Positions 1 through 13,200 of a stretch of DNA of 64,000 nucleotides are shown here, piece after piece. The DNA is from Thermothelomyces thermophilus ATCC 42464 (lineage: Eukaryota > Ascomycota > Sordariomycetes > Sordariales > Chaetomiaceae). The position numbers and the translations under genes are program-made. The stretch's first letter is position 1; each line of letters starts with the position of its first letter. The DNA is taken from the NCBI RefSeq assembly GCF_000226095.1, contig NC_016478.1, positions 2,656,001 through 2,720,000 of the forward strand. Direction: 5' to 3'. Below the pieces are notes generated by a model. That model saw nothing but the letters and a program-made list of their open reading frames with translations. It was not told the origin of the DNA and ran no database searches.

Positions 1-1675
1 CAAAGAGAACGTATAAGCAAATGCCTTAAGTCGACAAACGGATTATACGGAAGGACGAACGGAAACAATGCCACTATTATTCAAGGAACAAATAAATAGA
101 ACGCTATATTACGAAACGTAGATACCTGTAGAAGACGATCTACTCAACTCGTTCCTAGAATATTACGTAATCTTTCGAGAAGAAAGGATTAACGAGATGT
201 AGTATTAAGTAGTACCTGGACTAGTAGTATCTAACGGAGTAGAAGAAAGAGATAGGAAACTCTAGTACCGAGGTAAAGTATATATCTATAACGGGGATCA
301 ATAGTTACGAATGATTTGAGAACTCTACAAATCGAAACTTAGAGGATATAAAGGAGTCACGAAGACTATTGTATAAGTCAAAAAACACTATAACTTTCTA
401 TAGTTAATGGTACAAGTTAAGGAAGTCGTACGGAACTATAATATCTGTAATTGAAGCAAAATGGTATAATATAAGTTATATAGGCTACTTTAGCCATTAC
501 TAATAGCTAACGAACTATAGAGTTCAGTTATAATAGACTTTATCATAAAACTGCTAGAATCTAAAGATATAGCTATAGGGGTAATCTACGATGGTATTCC
601 TACTATAGTAGACTGCCTAACTAAATAGGTATATTTCTTTTCCTATAAGGAGTCCTAGACAGCGGAACAACTAGTAGACGTAATCTATTGGCAAGTCATA
701 TTAGTATACGCTTAGCTACAAGAATGGATCACCGATAGAGATACCAAGTTCATATCGAAGTTCTGGCAAGCGTTAATATAACGATTAGGCGTTAATAGTA
801 AGCTATTAACGGTATATTACCTATAGACTGACGGACAAACGGAGCGACTAAACTAAGTTATCGAATAGTACCTCCGTTTTTACGTTAACTACTAATAAGA
901 TAACTAGGTTATACTATTACTAATAGTATAACTCGCTTATAATATAATACTAACAGAAATGACTAAAGTTATACCATTCTTTATAAATTACGGATATAAA
1001 GTAGACCTTAGGTAAGGACTAGAGGTTATAGTGCCAAGAGCAATAGTTAAAGTAAAACAGATATATATACTATATAAGAAGCTTAAAAAGGAACTCGAGT
1101 TTGTTAGAACTAGAATAAAGAACTATTATAATAAACATAGGCTCGAGGGATCTTGCCTAGAGAGAGGAGACAAAGTCTATCTAATTATATAGAATCTATA
1201 AACCAAACGACTAAGTACGAAGCTAGACTTTAAGAAGGTCAGACCCTTTATTATTAAAGAACGAATTTTGATATCTAACTACCGACTATTGTTACCGTCA
1301 TCTATATAACTATAGATAGATATTTTTTATATTTCACTTCTCGAACTAGCACTAAAGAACGCTAAGGTTGCTATATATATCGAAGCAAAGGACGAAGAGG
1401 AAAAATAGAACGTCAAAGAAATTCTAGATTTATATATTATTAATAGAGAACTATAGTATCTAGTTAAATAGCTCGATTTTAGACTAGAGAATAACTTATA
1501 GGAACTAATTAAGAATTTAAACTACCCTAAGAAACTAGAACGGTTCTACCACTAGAACTCGGATTAACTATAAGCACTAGCTTAGACAAAATAGCTAAGT
1601 TAGCCTCCGACAAATCTAGGCCTAAAGAGGACTAATCAAACGGGATATTAGCACCCTAGGACCATACATCACTAA
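1..1675 (+). pseudogene. pol remnant (integrase plus chromodomain), RIP-inactivated
   Basis: Plus-strand reading matches the integrase of the other copies: the zinc-binding segment near 310-480, the catalytic core near 700-900, the C-terminal domain near 955-1400 and the chromodomain near 1400-1560. The frame ends at a TAA at 1673-1675, equivalent to the pol stop of the array copies. Many TAA/TAG codons stand where the other copies have Gln or Trp. No function is possible without repair. Confidence 0.82.
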
Positions 1676-2169
1676 CAACGCGTACCTTAGAATCCTATAC
1701 CCTCTGTTTTTCTACCTCTATTTCCTCTAGAGACTATATACCTTGACAAAACAGCTCGGAACCCTACTCCTTCAAGAAACATTTCTAGCGACAAAGACAA
1801 GCCAATCGACCGATAGCCGTCTAAAGTTAAGTCTAAAGAACGAAAAGGGCCTCTTTAGTATTAGCCTCTTCTTATTCTATATATTTCTATTTAGATATAA
1901 TCTTTATTATTATAAAAGATTAGCTACAAACATTAAAGCGATAAATAAGGCTATAAATAAGTAGACACTACATCGGAACCATTATAAGAACGACCCCGAC
2001 GTATATACTCGCTATAATAAGAAGAGCCTAATACTATACGACAAGCTAAGTTCTGCTTAAAATACTATAAACATAGTATAACATCTATACTAGAAGAATT
2101 AATAAAAGAAGCAAGCGCGGTATACTATTAGGATTTCGAAGATCGACGCTTAGAGATACGATCTGCCAT
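1509..2169 (-). pseudogene. Antisense accessory gene (Zn-cluster/coiled-coil), RIP-damaged
   Basis: This is the minus-strand equivalent of the gene at 42185-42846. The ATG (2169) is intact and the frame's terminal stop is at 1509-1511. Gln codons early in exon 1 have become stops, and both intron ends are mutated (donor GT to AT, acceptor AG to AA). It lies antisense to and partly overlaps the pol end, as in every other copy. Confidence 0.7.
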
Positions 2170-2295
2170 CTTGTTAGTTACTAGCAGTATAGAAAAAGGG
2201 AAAAATTACAAGGTATATATAGAAAAGGACGTTAACGCTATTTAATATAGCCTAAGATAGGCTTTTAGGTCGAAAGCCTTAAAGGAGGGGCATTA

Positions 2296-2723
2296 TGTCA
2301 CGAAAATATATATATAGGACGCTACCTAAGCCGCCTCCCTAATAGGCCAATAGGATAGTAGGAATAATAGGCTAATTAGGATAGGAACATACTTAGCAAG
2401 AAATAATCCTAACAGAGGATCACTAGCTCACAATATAAGCCAGGTAAGCTAGTACAGAGGATCACTACGACTATTAGTAATCCTAGGATTATATATATAT
2501 ATAGATAGTCACTCGTTATAATGGACTCTAGGAGTTTACTAGTGATAGTGACCTATAATTATAGTATTTATACTAAGCACTACTAACTACTATAAGAGAT
2601 AACTCTAGTGTTATTATAAACCCTTTGGCTTTACCGAATCCCTTAGACGACCTGTATACTTGTCCCGCTTAATCTACCTTCGTCTGAACCCTTTTAGAAG
2701 AAGTCTGAGTTGGGTTTGTCATA
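2296..2723 (+). repeat. 3' LTR of the truncated plus-strand gypsy copy
   Basis: About 428 bp, the reverse complement of the 427-bp LTRs at 27376, 34504, 41632 and 48760. It begins TGTCACG and ends in a RIP-changed form of GTCACA. Confidence 0.9.
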
Positions 2724-2994
2724 TAGACCTGCTTATTAGTTTTTATAGTATATCTCTATAATAGCTTATAACCTCCTTTTCCTATTAGTATTAGCTTTGT
2801 TATCTTTATCTCTATCTTCTAGAGCTATTAATCTTCCTCTTTATAAGCCTAGTTATATTTGTCCATTAGTTCTTAATACTATATTATTATCTTTACTAAC
2901 TCTTTTAACTAATAGTAATAAGGACTAATCTCTAATTATATAAAGTAACCCTAGAATATAAAGGCTATCTGCCCTTTCTAACGCCTCTTTATAT
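2724..2994 (-). pseudogene. Tc1/mariner transposase, middle part of the DDE domain
   Basis: Read on the minus strand this continues the transposase from 52939-53730. After one copy of the AATAT duplication is removed, the frame runs across the element C insertion without a shift. The joined sequence shows an arginine-arginine-Trp(stop)-Lys-Gly motif, then Phe-Ile-Phe-Trp(stop)-Gly-Tyr-Phe. In Tc1/mariner transposases this stretch precedes the second catalytic Asp. RIP-type stops are numerous. The left end is cut by the gypsy copy ending at 2723. Confidence 0.72.
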
Positions 2995-2999
2995 AATAT
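2995..2999. repeat. Target-site duplication of element C, left copy (AATAT)
   Basis: AATAT directly outside the left LTR of C. It is repeated at 52934-52938 directly outside the right LTR. Confidence 0.85.
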
Positions 3000-3328
3000 T
3001 ATGATATACTAGCCTTATAGTAACTATAAATAAGTATAGAATATTCTATTCGACTACCTTAGGAAGGAAAAAGAGGAAAAATACAAGAGTCATACAGAGG
3101 AGTGCCTTTTAACCAATATATATATATATAACCTAGGTAGGGCCCGGTTAGGCTCTAGGTTAGGCGCTAACTAGGCCCTAGCCGCATATCTACTAGACGA
3201 GTTACGAACAAGTAACGAACGCTTTACAGACCTATAGGGCATACAGGAGTAGGGCAGGGTAGGTCTATTCCAGTGCCTAGATAAAGCCTAGGCATTGTCT
3301 AGCCTAGGTATAGCCTAGGCCTATAATA
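3000..3328 (-). repeat. 3' LTR of element C
   Basis: 329 bp, the same length as the copy at 52605-52933 and differing by transitions. Its terminus has drifted from TGTA..AACA to TATG..AATA. Read in element orientation, it lies downstream of the polypurine tract. Confidence 0.87.
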
Positions 3329-3352
3329 TACCCCCCCCTTCTCTTTTCGTAG
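3329..3352 (-). other. Polypurine tract of element C
   Basis: On the minus strand this is a run of A and G ending in eight or nine G directly before the 3' LTR, the position of the plus-strand primer in LTR retrotransposons. Confidence 0.7.
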
Positions 3353-3684
3353 TTACCAGGCCAACCCGTCCTACGTCCCGCCCCTATGTCAGTCCTATAA
3401 GCAGGTCCCATGCCTTCCTTCCTTTGTCGCTATAACAATATAACCTGTACGTATAATAGCGTGTCGAGCACAAATAGGCAGCTATTCGAGTTTAGATAAA
3501 AGCTAAGCTCCTTCCCTTTGTTATCAGAACAACGTAACCCGTATACATAGCGGTAAGTTACATACGTAATAAGCAATTTACTTAGATTATATATACTCCC
3601 TTACTACCCTTCTTTTAATGCCTATAAATACCCCCTCCTCTTCCCTCTTACTCCTAATTCTTTCTCTTATAACTAACTCTCCTC
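3353..3684 (+). promoter_or_regulatory. Upstream region of the C antisense ORF, with TATA box
   Basis: No coding sequence is evident. On the plus strand there is a TATAAATA box at 3623-3630 followed by C/T-rich sequence (3631-3684), a typical layout for a fungal core promoter. In the uninterrupted element this continues at 17068 and leads into the plus-strand ORF at 17283-18221. Promoter function is inferred. Confidence 0.5.
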
Positions 3685-3689
3685 TTCCT

Positions 3690-4116
3690 TGTAACAAACC
3701 CAACTCAGACTTCTTCTAAAAGGGTCCAGACGGAGGTAGATTGAGCATGACAAGCAGGCAGGTCGTCTAAGGAATTCGGTGAAGCCTAAGGGTTTACAAC
3801 AACACTAGAGTTATCTCTCATAGTAATTAGCAATGCTTAGTATAAGTACTATAATTATGATTATTACCACTGGTAAACTCCCAAAGTCTACTATAACGAG
3901 TGACTATTTATATATATATATACTCTTAGGATCACTAGCAGTCATAGTGATCATTTATACTAGCTTACCTAGCTTATATCATAAGCTAGTGATCCTCTAT
4001 TAGGATTATTTCTTGCTAAGCGTAATCCCGTCCTGATTGGTCTATTATTCCTTCGGCTTGATTAGCCCGTTTATACTAATAGCTTAAGCGGCATCTATAT
4101 ATATATTTCCGTAATA
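3690..4116 (-). repeat. 3' LTR of element E
   Basis: 427 bp, starting TGTAACAAACC. It is the same length as the array LTRs and differs by transitions. Confidence 0.9.
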
Positions 4117-4242
4117 CGATGCCCTCCCTCCAAGGCTTTTAACCTAAAAGCCCTCTTTTAGGCCGTTTTAAATAGCACTAATATCCTTTCTATATATACC
4201 TCGTAATTTTTCCCTTTTCCTATACTACTAGTGACTGATAAG

Positions 4243-4903
4243 ATAGTAGATCGTATTTCTAAGCGCTAATCCTTAAAATCCTAATAGCGTGCCGCGCTTG
4301 CTTCTTTTATTAATTCTTCTAGTATAGACATTATACCGTGTTCGTAGTGTTTTAAGCGGAACTTGGCTTGTCATATGGCGTTAGGCTCTTCTTGCTATAG
4401 CGAGTGTATACGTTAGGGTCGTTCTTACGATAGTTCTGATATAGCATCTGCTTGTTTGTGACCTAGTTTATTGCCTTAATGTTTATAGCTAATTCTTTAT
4501 AGTAACGAAGATTATATCCGAACAAAAGCGTGTAAAACAAGAAGAGGCCGATGCTAAAGAGGCCCTTTTTGTCCTTTAGACTTAACTTTAGACGGCTATT
4601 AGTCAATTAGCTCGTCTTTGTCACCAGAAACGTTTCTTGAAGGAGCGGGGTTCTAAGCTGTTTCGTCGAGGTATATAGTCTCTAGAGGAAATAGAGGCAG
4701 AAGAACGGAGGGTACGGGAGTCCGAAGTACGCGTTATTAGTAATGTATAGTCCTAGGGTGCTAACGTCCCATTTGACTAGTCTTCTTTAGGCCTAGATTT
4801 GTTAGAGGCTGACTTGGCTGTTTTGTCCGAGCTAGTGCCTACGGTCGATCCGGGTTCTGCTGGTAGAACTATTCTAGTTTCTTAGGGTAGTTCAAGTTCT
4901 TAA
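4243..4903 (+). pseudogene. Antisense accessory gene of element E, RIP-damaged
   Basis: Same two-exon layout as 42185-42846. The start codon is mutated to ATA at 4243. The donor GTTTGT and the TTTATAG acceptor are intact, and the intron is one base shorter than in the array copies. The cysteine cluster and charged second exon are recognisable. Gln codons have become stops. It ends at TAA 4901-4903 and overlaps the pol 3' end on the other strand. Confidence 0.72.
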
Positions 4904-7900
4904 CTAGTTTTTATAAGTTATCTTCTAGTTTAAAATCAAGCTATTTGACCAGGTACTATAGTTCCCTGTTAATAATATATAAATCTAGAATTTCTTCGAT
5001 ATCCTATTCTTTTTCCTTGTCTTTTGCTTTGATATATGTAGTAACCTTAGCGTTTTTTGGTGCTAGTTCGAGGAGTGAAATATAAAAAATATCTGTCTGT
5101 AGTCGTATAGATAACGGTAACGATAATCGGTAGTTAGATGTCGAAATTCGTTCTTTGATAACGAAGGGTCTAACCTTCTTAAAGTCTAGCTTTGCGCTTA
5201 GTCGTTTAGTTCGTAAGTTCTATATAATTAGGTAGACTTTGTCTTCCCTCTCTAGGTAAGGTCCCTTGAGCCTATGTTTATTATAGTAATTCTTTATTCT
5301 GGTTTTGACAAACTCGAGTTCTTTTTTAAGCTTTTCATATAGTGTGTGTATTTGTTCTGCTTTGACTACTGCTCTTAGCACTATAACCTCTAGTCCTTGC
5401 CTAAGGTCTGCTTTATATCTATAGTTTACAAAGAATGGTATGACTTTAGTCATTTCTATCGGCGTTATATTATAGGCGAGTTATACTATTAGTAATAGTA
5501 TGACCTAGTCGTCTTGCTAGTAGTTAACGTAAGAATAGAGATATTGCTTGACAACTTGGTTTAGTCGCTCTATTTGTCCGTTAGTCTGTAGGTAATATGC
5601 CGTTAATAGCTTACTATTAATGCCTAATTATTATATTAACGCTTGCTAGAACTTCGATACGAACTTGGTGTCTCTATCGGTAATCCATTCTTACGGCTAA
5701 GCATACACTAATATAACTTGCCAATAGATTACGTCTGCTAGCTATTTAGCTATCTATAACTCCTTATAGGGAAAGAAGTATGCCTATTTAGTTAGGCAAT
5801 CTACTATAGTAAGAATACTATTGTAGATTACTCCTATAGCTATATCCTTAGATTCTGGTAGCTTCGTGATAAAGTCTATCATAACTAAGCTCCATAGTTT
5901 GTCAGCTGTTAGTAGTGGCTAAAGTAGCCTATACGGCTTATATCGTGCCGTTTTGCTTCAATTGCAAATGTTACAGTTCTATATAACTTCCTTAACCTAT
6001 GCCGTTAACTATAGAAAGTTATAGTGTTTCTTGACTTATGTAACAATCTTTATAACTCCTTTGTATCCTCCGAGTTTCAACTCGTAGAGTTCTCGAATCA
6101 TCTGTAGCTATTAATCCTAGTCGTAGATATATGCTTTACCTCGGTACCAAAGTTTCCTATCTCTTTCTTCTACTCTATTAGGTACTACTAGTCCAGGTGC
6201 TACTTAATACTATACCTCGTTAATCCTTTCCTCTTGAAAGATTGCGTAGTATTCGAGGAACGAGTCAAGTAGATTGTCTTCTATAGGTGTCTACATTTCG
6301 TAATATAGCGTTCTGTCTGTTTATTCCTTGAACAACAGTGGTATTGTTCCTGTTTGTCCTTTTGTGTGATCTGTTCGTTGGCTTAAGATATCTGCTTATA
6401 CGTTCTCTTTGCCCTTCTTATAGCAGATCTTAAAGTTAAATTCTATAAGGAATTCTGCCTATTGTATTTGTTGTCTATTAAGCTCCTTTGTTATTATAAA
6501 GTATTATAAATTCTTATAATCTGTATACACTTGTACCGGTTTAATCGTACTACTGAGGTATAGTCGCTATTCCTTAAAAGCTTTGACAATCGTAAGTAGT
6601 TCCTTGTTATAGATTAGATAATTAAGACATAGTCTATCAAGCTTCTTTAAAAAGAAGGCTACAAGATATAGCTTTCCTTATCTGTCTTGTTATCCCAATT
6701 GTCCTCTGATAGCGTAGTCTAAAGCGTCCGTTTCTATCTCGAATAGCTTTTTAGGGTCTAGTAGTACTAGTACTAAATCCTTAGTAATGGCGTTATAGAT
6801 CTACGTAAATGCTTACTCGTATCGCTCTTCCTATTAGAATTCGGCATTCTTTTTAGTAAGTTTATATAAAGGTTATACGATCGCTCTAAAGTTCCTAATA
6901 AACATTCGGTAGAAGTTCGCAAATCTGATAAAGCTTCGTACTTCTATAACTAATGTCGGTTATAGCTAATTCTTAATAGCTTTAACCTTTAAAGGTTCTA
7001 TCCGAATTTATCTTAGGGATATTTCATATCCTAGAAACACCGTTTTCCTAATATAAAATTCGCTCTTTTCCTTATTAACTAATAGCTTATATATATATAG
7101 CGCGTCTAGTACTACTTTTACATACTTCTAGTGTTTATCTATTATCTTAGAGAAGATAAGTATATTGTCAAGATAATATACCACAAATTTGTCGAGAAAG
7201 GGTCAGATAACTTGATCAATTAGGGCTTAGAACGTTGCCAGCGCGTTCGTAAGTCCAAATAGCATGACAAGGTACTTATAGTAGCTATAGGGTGTCCTAA
7301 AGGCCGTTTTCTACTTGTCGCCTTCTTTGATCTATATATAGTTATAGGCTAATAGCAAGTCAAGACGTGTAAAATATTAGGCTCCTATTAACTAATCTTA
7401 GAGCCATGAGATTAGCGATAATAGGTATCGATTTTTCATAGTCTATTCGTTAAGCTACTGATAGTCGACGTATAACCGTAGCTTTCCGTCTTTCTTAGGC
7501 ATAAACAAGATTAGGTAGCCTGCTAACGATGTTAATAGGCAGATATATCCTCTTCGAAGGTTCTCCTCTAAATATCGCTTAAGTTCTTCGTTCTATATCT
7601 AGCTTGTATAGTAAATCTTAAAGAACTTTAGTCATGCTCCTTCCTTAAGCTTAATCTTATAATCCTATAGGCTGTGTTCTAGTAATCCTTCTAGATATTT
7701 CGGTTTAAATGCTAGGTGTCCTTCGTATTCCTTCGGTACTTCCCTAGTCTTGTCTTGTCTCTCGGTTTTCTAATAGTATATAAACTTGGTTCCGTCTATA
7801 GCGATGCTAGCAATTTCTCCTATCTTAACCTACTACTCTAATTATAGTGCTTTACATTTATTAATAGAGAGAACAGCTATTAGTAATTTAGCTTGTTCCT

Positions 7901-8995
7901 CCTATCGTGATATTGATATTATTATACTGCCTCTTCTAGAGTCTGTAGTGGTCTGCCTACCATTGTCTGTCCCTTGTAGTGGATCTATAGGATATGCCTT
8001 TCCTTAAGCATCGTCTGCTTACGATCTTTGCGCGCTCCCTATCTCGCTAGTCGAATACGACTCCATTTAAGGTCATAGGTAGCTACCATTCTTCTAGCTA
8101 ATGTCTAGGTCGTAATCTTTATATTATAGTAACCCTAATATTATGTCTTTGTCGTTGCCTATATCTATGATACTAAATATAACTACTATAGTCTTCCCTG
8201 CTATAGTGATGTCGATTGGTTCGGTCTCTTTATATACCTATTATATTAGAAATGGCCCTTTGACTATGCTATACTTCCGCTTCATTCTCTAGGGTATCTA
8301 TAGCTAATTTACAAGTGTCGGCAAAATTAGGTTTATCTCTATTCTACTGTCTACTAGTACAAGCATTTTATGCTATTTCCATTATACTATTATCTATAGT
8401 CGCTTATCTTACTACCATCGTCTAAAGATTATAGCGATTTCCTATGCTTCTGCTAGGAGGTCTCGATATAGTAGTCTCTTACACTAGTCCCTCCTATACT
8501 ACGCTACTACTTGCCGCTACACGGGTATTAATGGTTTCTAAGCCCCTTAAAGGGCCCTGACCCGTTTCCTAAGTCAGTGTTAACCTCTTCGGTTATTCGG
8601 CTAATAGCAGCTTTATCGATTATACTCATTTCCGTAAGCCATTAAATACTTGTAGCTTCCCATTATTAGGTCTGTTCTGCTTTCTGTCGTATATGCCATA
8701 GCTTCGTCTAAAGCTCCCGAATTCGCAATTTCTTTTTGTCTACGTAATAGAGGCAATCGTTACTCTAGCACAAGTCTTATATATCTTGTCCGGTTCTATA
8801 GTGCCTAGGCTAGGCTCGTCTTAGAACTATCGTAATGCCTTCTAAATTGCAGGCTTCGACCTTCTAGAGCAATTCGGCCGCTCTGTTCCCTATATCGTAG
8901 ACCTATTCCATAGGGTATAAGCTTCTATCCTCATTTCCTTGTCAGGTCGGCTAATGATTGTTTTCGAATTTGTTACGGAAGTGGTATCGGCATTT
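4737..8995 (-). pseudogene. pol of element E (chromodomain, integrase, RNase H, RT, protease), RIP-inactivated
   Basis: Minus-strand homology to the array copies runs from the pol stop (4737-4739) through chromodomain, integrase (5220-5453 is the longest open piece, the C-terminal domain), zinc-binding segment, RNase H, RT and protease to the gag-pol linker. It is interrupted at 9000 by element D; a further piece follows at 16554-16794. No long frame survives. Confidence 0.82.
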
Positions 8996-9000
8996 GTATA

Positions 9001-9427
9001 TGTGACGAACCTAGCTTAGACTTCTTCTAAAAGGGTCTAGACGGAGGTAAGTTAAGTAGGACAAGTAAGTAGGTCGTCTAAGGGATTCGGTAAAGCCAAA
9101 GGGTTTATAATAACACTTAGAGTTATCTCTTATAGTAATTAGCAATGCTTAGTATAAGTATTATAATTATAATTGTTACTATTAGTGAACTCCTAGAGTC
9201 TACTATAACAAGTGACTATCTACATATATATATAATCCTAGGATCACTAGCGGTCGTGGTAATCCTCTGTACTAGCTCACCTAGCTTACGTCGTGAGCTA
9301 GTGATCCTCTGCTAGGATCATTTCTTGCCAAGTGTGATCCTGTCCTGATTAGTCTATCATTCTTCGGCTTGATTGGCCTGTTTGTGTTAGTGGCCTAGGT
9401 AGTAGCTATATATATATTTCCGTGACA
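9001..9427 (-). repeat. 3' LTR of element D
   Basis: 427 bp, TGTGACG..GTGACA. It contains a perfect 11-bp inverted repeat, arms 9241-9251 and 9297-9307. Confidence 0.9.
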
Positions 9428-9553
9428 TGATGCCCTCCCTCCGAGGCTTTCGACCTAAAAGCCCTCTTTAGGTTGTTTTAAATAGCGCTAATATCCTTTT
9501 CTACATATACCTTGTAATTTCTCCCTTTTTTTATATTGCTAGTAGCTAACAAG

Positions 9554-10213
9554 ATAGTAGATCATATCTCTAAGCGCCGATCTTCGAAATCCTAATAGCA
9601 CGCCATGCTTGCTTCTTTTATTAACTCTTCTAGCGTAGATATTATACTATGTTCGTAGTGTTTCAAGTAGAACTTAGCTTATCATATAGTGTTAGGCTCC
9701 TCTTGCTATAGCGAGTGTATACGTCAGGGTCGTTCTTATAATAGTTCTAATATAGCGTCTACTTATTTATAGCCTAGTTATTGCCTTAATGTTTGTAGCT
9801 AATCTTTTATAGTAATAAAGATTATATCTAAATAAAAATATATAGAATAAGAAGAGGCCAATACTAAAGAGGCCCTTTTCATTCTTTAAACTTAACTTTA
9901 GACGGCTGTCGGTCGATTAGCTTGTCTTCGTCACTAGAAACGTTTCTTAAAGGAGCAGGGTTCCGAGCTGTTTCGTCAAGGTATATAGTCTCTAGAGGAA
10001 ATAGAGGCAGAAGAACAAAGGGTATAGGATTCCGAGGCACGTGTCATTAGTGACGTACGGTCCTAGGGTGCTGACGTCCTATTTGACTAGTCCTCTTTAG
10101 GCCTAGATTTATTAGAGGCTGACTTAGCCGTTTTGTCTAAGCTAGTGCCTACGGTTAATCTGGGTTCTGGTAGTAGAACTATTCCAGTTTCTTAGGGTAG
10201 TTTAAGTTCTTGA
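9554..10213 (+). pseudogene. Antisense accessory gene of element D, RIP-damaged
   Basis: Start codon mutated to ATA (9554), ends TGA 10211-10213. Exon 1 carries the cysteine-cluster region and exon 2 the charged helical region. The intron is about 48 bp with a mutated donor (ATTTAT) and a kept TTTATAG acceptor. It overlaps the pol end antisense. Confidence 0.7.
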
Positions 10214-13200
10214 CTAGTTCCTATGAGTTGTCTTTTAGTCTAAAATCAAGCTATTTAACTAGGTACTATAGTTCCCTATTAATAATATATAAATCTAGAA
10301 TTTCTTCGATGTCCTATTCTTCTTCCTTGTCTTCTGCTTCGATATACGTAGCAACCTTAGCGTTTTTTGGTACTAGTTCAAGGAGTAAAATATGAAAAAC
10401 ATCTATCTATAGGCATATAGATAACAGTAATAATAGTCGGTAGTTAGATGTCGAAATTCGTTCTTTGATAATAAAGGGTCTAACCTTCTTAAAGTCTAGC
10501 TTTGTACTTGGTTGTTTGGTTTATAGGTTTCGTATAATTAGGTAGACTTTGTCTCCCCTCTCTAGGCAAGGTCCCTCGAGCCTGTGTTTGTCGTAGTAGT
10601 TTTTTATTCTAGTCTTGACAAACTCGAGTTCTTTTTTAAGCTTTTTATATAGTGCGTACATTTATTCTGCTTTGACTATTGCTCTTGGCACTATGACCTC
10701 TGGTCCTTGCCTAAGGTCTGCTTTATATCTGTAGTTCGCGAAGAACGGTATGACTTTGGTCGTCTCCGTTAGTGTTATATTGTAAGCGAGTTATACTATT
10801 AGTAATAGTATGACCTAGTTGTCTTGCTAGTAATTGACGTAAGAGCGAAGGTACTGCTTAATAACTTGGTTTAATTGCTCTGTTTATCCGTTGGTCTACA
10901 GGTAATATGCCGTTAATAGCTTGCTATTGACGCCTAATTGTTGTATTAATGCTTGCTAGAACTTCGATACGAACTTGGTGTCTCTGTCGGTAATCTATTC
11001 TTACGGCTAAGCATGTACTGATGTAACTTGCCGATAGATTACGTCTACTAACTGTTTAGCTGTCTAGGACTCCTTGTAGGGAAAGAAGTATGCCTACTTA
11101 GTTAGGCGATCTACTATAGTAAGAATACTATTATAGGTTACTCCTATAGCTATGTCCTTAGATTCTAGTAGCTTCGTAATAAAGTCTATTGTAACTAAAC
11201 TCTATAGTTTATTAGCTATTAGCAGTGGCTAAAGTAGCTTATATAGCTTGTGTCGTGCCGTTTTACTTCGGTTGTAGATGTTATAGTTCTATATGACTTC
11301 CTTAACTTGTACCGTTAACTATAGAAAGTCGTAGTGTTTCTTGACTTATGCGACAGTCTTCGTAACTCCTTTATATCCTCCGAGTTTTGACTTATAGAGT
11401 TCTCGAATCATCCGTAGCTATTGATCCTAGTTATAGATATATGCTTTGCCTCGGTACTAGAGTTTCCTATCTTTCTCTTCTACTCCGTCAGGTACTACTA
11501 GTCCGGGTGCTGCTTAATATTGTACCTCGTTGATCCTTTCCTTTTAAAAGATTGTATAGTATTCTAGGAATGAGTCGAGTAGATTATCTTCTATAGGTGT
11601 CTGCGTTTCGTAATGTAGCGTTCTATCTGTTCGTTCCTTAAACAACGGTAGTATTATTCTTATTTGTCCTTTTATATAATCTGTTTATTAACTTAAAATG
11701 TCTGCTTATATGTTTTCTTTGCCCTTCTTATAGCAGATCTTAAAGTTAAATTCTATAAGGAATTCTACCTATCGTATTTGTTATTTATTAAGTTCCTTTG
11801 TTATTATAAAGTATTATAGGTTCTTATAATCTATATATACTTATACTAGTTTAATTATACCACTAAGGTATAGTCGCTATTCCTTAAAAGCTTTGACAAT
11901 CGCAAGTAGTTCCTTGTCGTGAATCGGATAATTAAGACGTAGTCTGTCGAGCTTCTTTAAAAAGAAGGCTATAGGACATAGCTTCCTTTGTTTGTCTCGT
12001 TATCCTAATTGTCCTCTGATAGCATAGTCTGAAGCGTCTATTTCTACCTCGAATGGCTTCTTAGGGTCTGGTAGTACTAGTACTAGATCTTTAGTAATAG
12101 CGTTATAGATCTGCGTAAATACTTGCTCGTATTACTCTTCCTATTAGAATTTAGCATTCTTCTTAGTAAGTTCGTATAAAGGTCGTATAATCGCTCTAAA
12201 GTTCCTAATGAACATCTAGTAGAAGTTTGTAAATCCGATGAAACTTCGTACTTCTGTAACTAATGTCAGTCGTAGTTAATTCTTAATAGCTTTAATCTTT
12301 AAAGGTTCTATCCGGATTTGTCCTAGGGATATTTTGTATCCTAAAAAGACTGTCTTCCTAATATAGAATTCGCTCTTTCCCTTGTTAACTAATAGCTTAT
12401 ATATATATAGTATGTCTAGTACTGCTATTACGTGCTTCTAATGTTTATCTATCGTCTTAGAGAAGATAAGTATATCATCGAGATAATATACCATAAATTT
12501 GTCAAGAAAGGGTCAGATAGCTTGATTAATTAAGGCTTAGAATGTTGCTAGTACGTTTATAAGTCCGAATGGCATGATAAGGTACTTATGGTAACTATAG
12601 GGTATCCTAAAGGCTATTTTCTACTTGTCGCCTTCTTCAATCTATATATAGTTATAGGCCGATAGTAAGTTAAGATACGTAAAATATTAGGCTCTTGCTA
12701 ACTAATCTTAGAGCTATGAGATTAGCAGTAACAGGTATCGATTTTTTATAGTCTGTTTGTTAAGTTACCAATAGTTGACGTATAACTATAGCTTTCTATC
12801 TTTTTTAGGTACAAATAGGATTAGGTAGCCTGCTAGCGATGTTAATAGGCGGATATGTCCTCTTCGAAGGTTCTCCTCCAAATATCGCTTAAGTTCTTCG
12901 TTCTGTGTCTAGCTTGTATAGTAAATCTTAAAGAACTTCAGTCGTGCTCCTTCCTTAAGCTTGATCTCATAATCCTATAGGCCGTGTTCTGGTAATCCTT
13001 CTAGATACTTTGGTTCGAATGCTAGGTGTCCCTTGTACTCCTTCGGTACTTCCCTAGTCTTGTCTTGTCTCTTGGTTTTCTGATAATATACGAACTTGGT
13101 TCTGTCTATAGTAATACTAGCGATTTCTCCTATCTTGACTTACTATTCTAATTGTAATACTCTATATTTGTTAATGGAGAGAATAGCTATCGGCGATTTA

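Larger units (their letters stand above)
1..2723 (+). mobile_element. Ty3/gypsy chromovirus copy, A-type, truncated by window start, opposite orientation
   Basis: This is the 3' part of a gypsy element on the plus strand, opposite to all other gypsy copies here. It starts in the linker between RNase H and integrase, then shows integrase, chromodomain, the antisense gene on the minus strand and the 3' LTR (2296-2723). A purine-rich tract (2281-2295) abuts the LTR. RIP-type stops are dense. It abuts Tc1/mariner transposase sequence at 2724, so it probably inserted into that transposon. Its other end, and so its TSD partner, lies outside the window. Confidence 0.88.
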
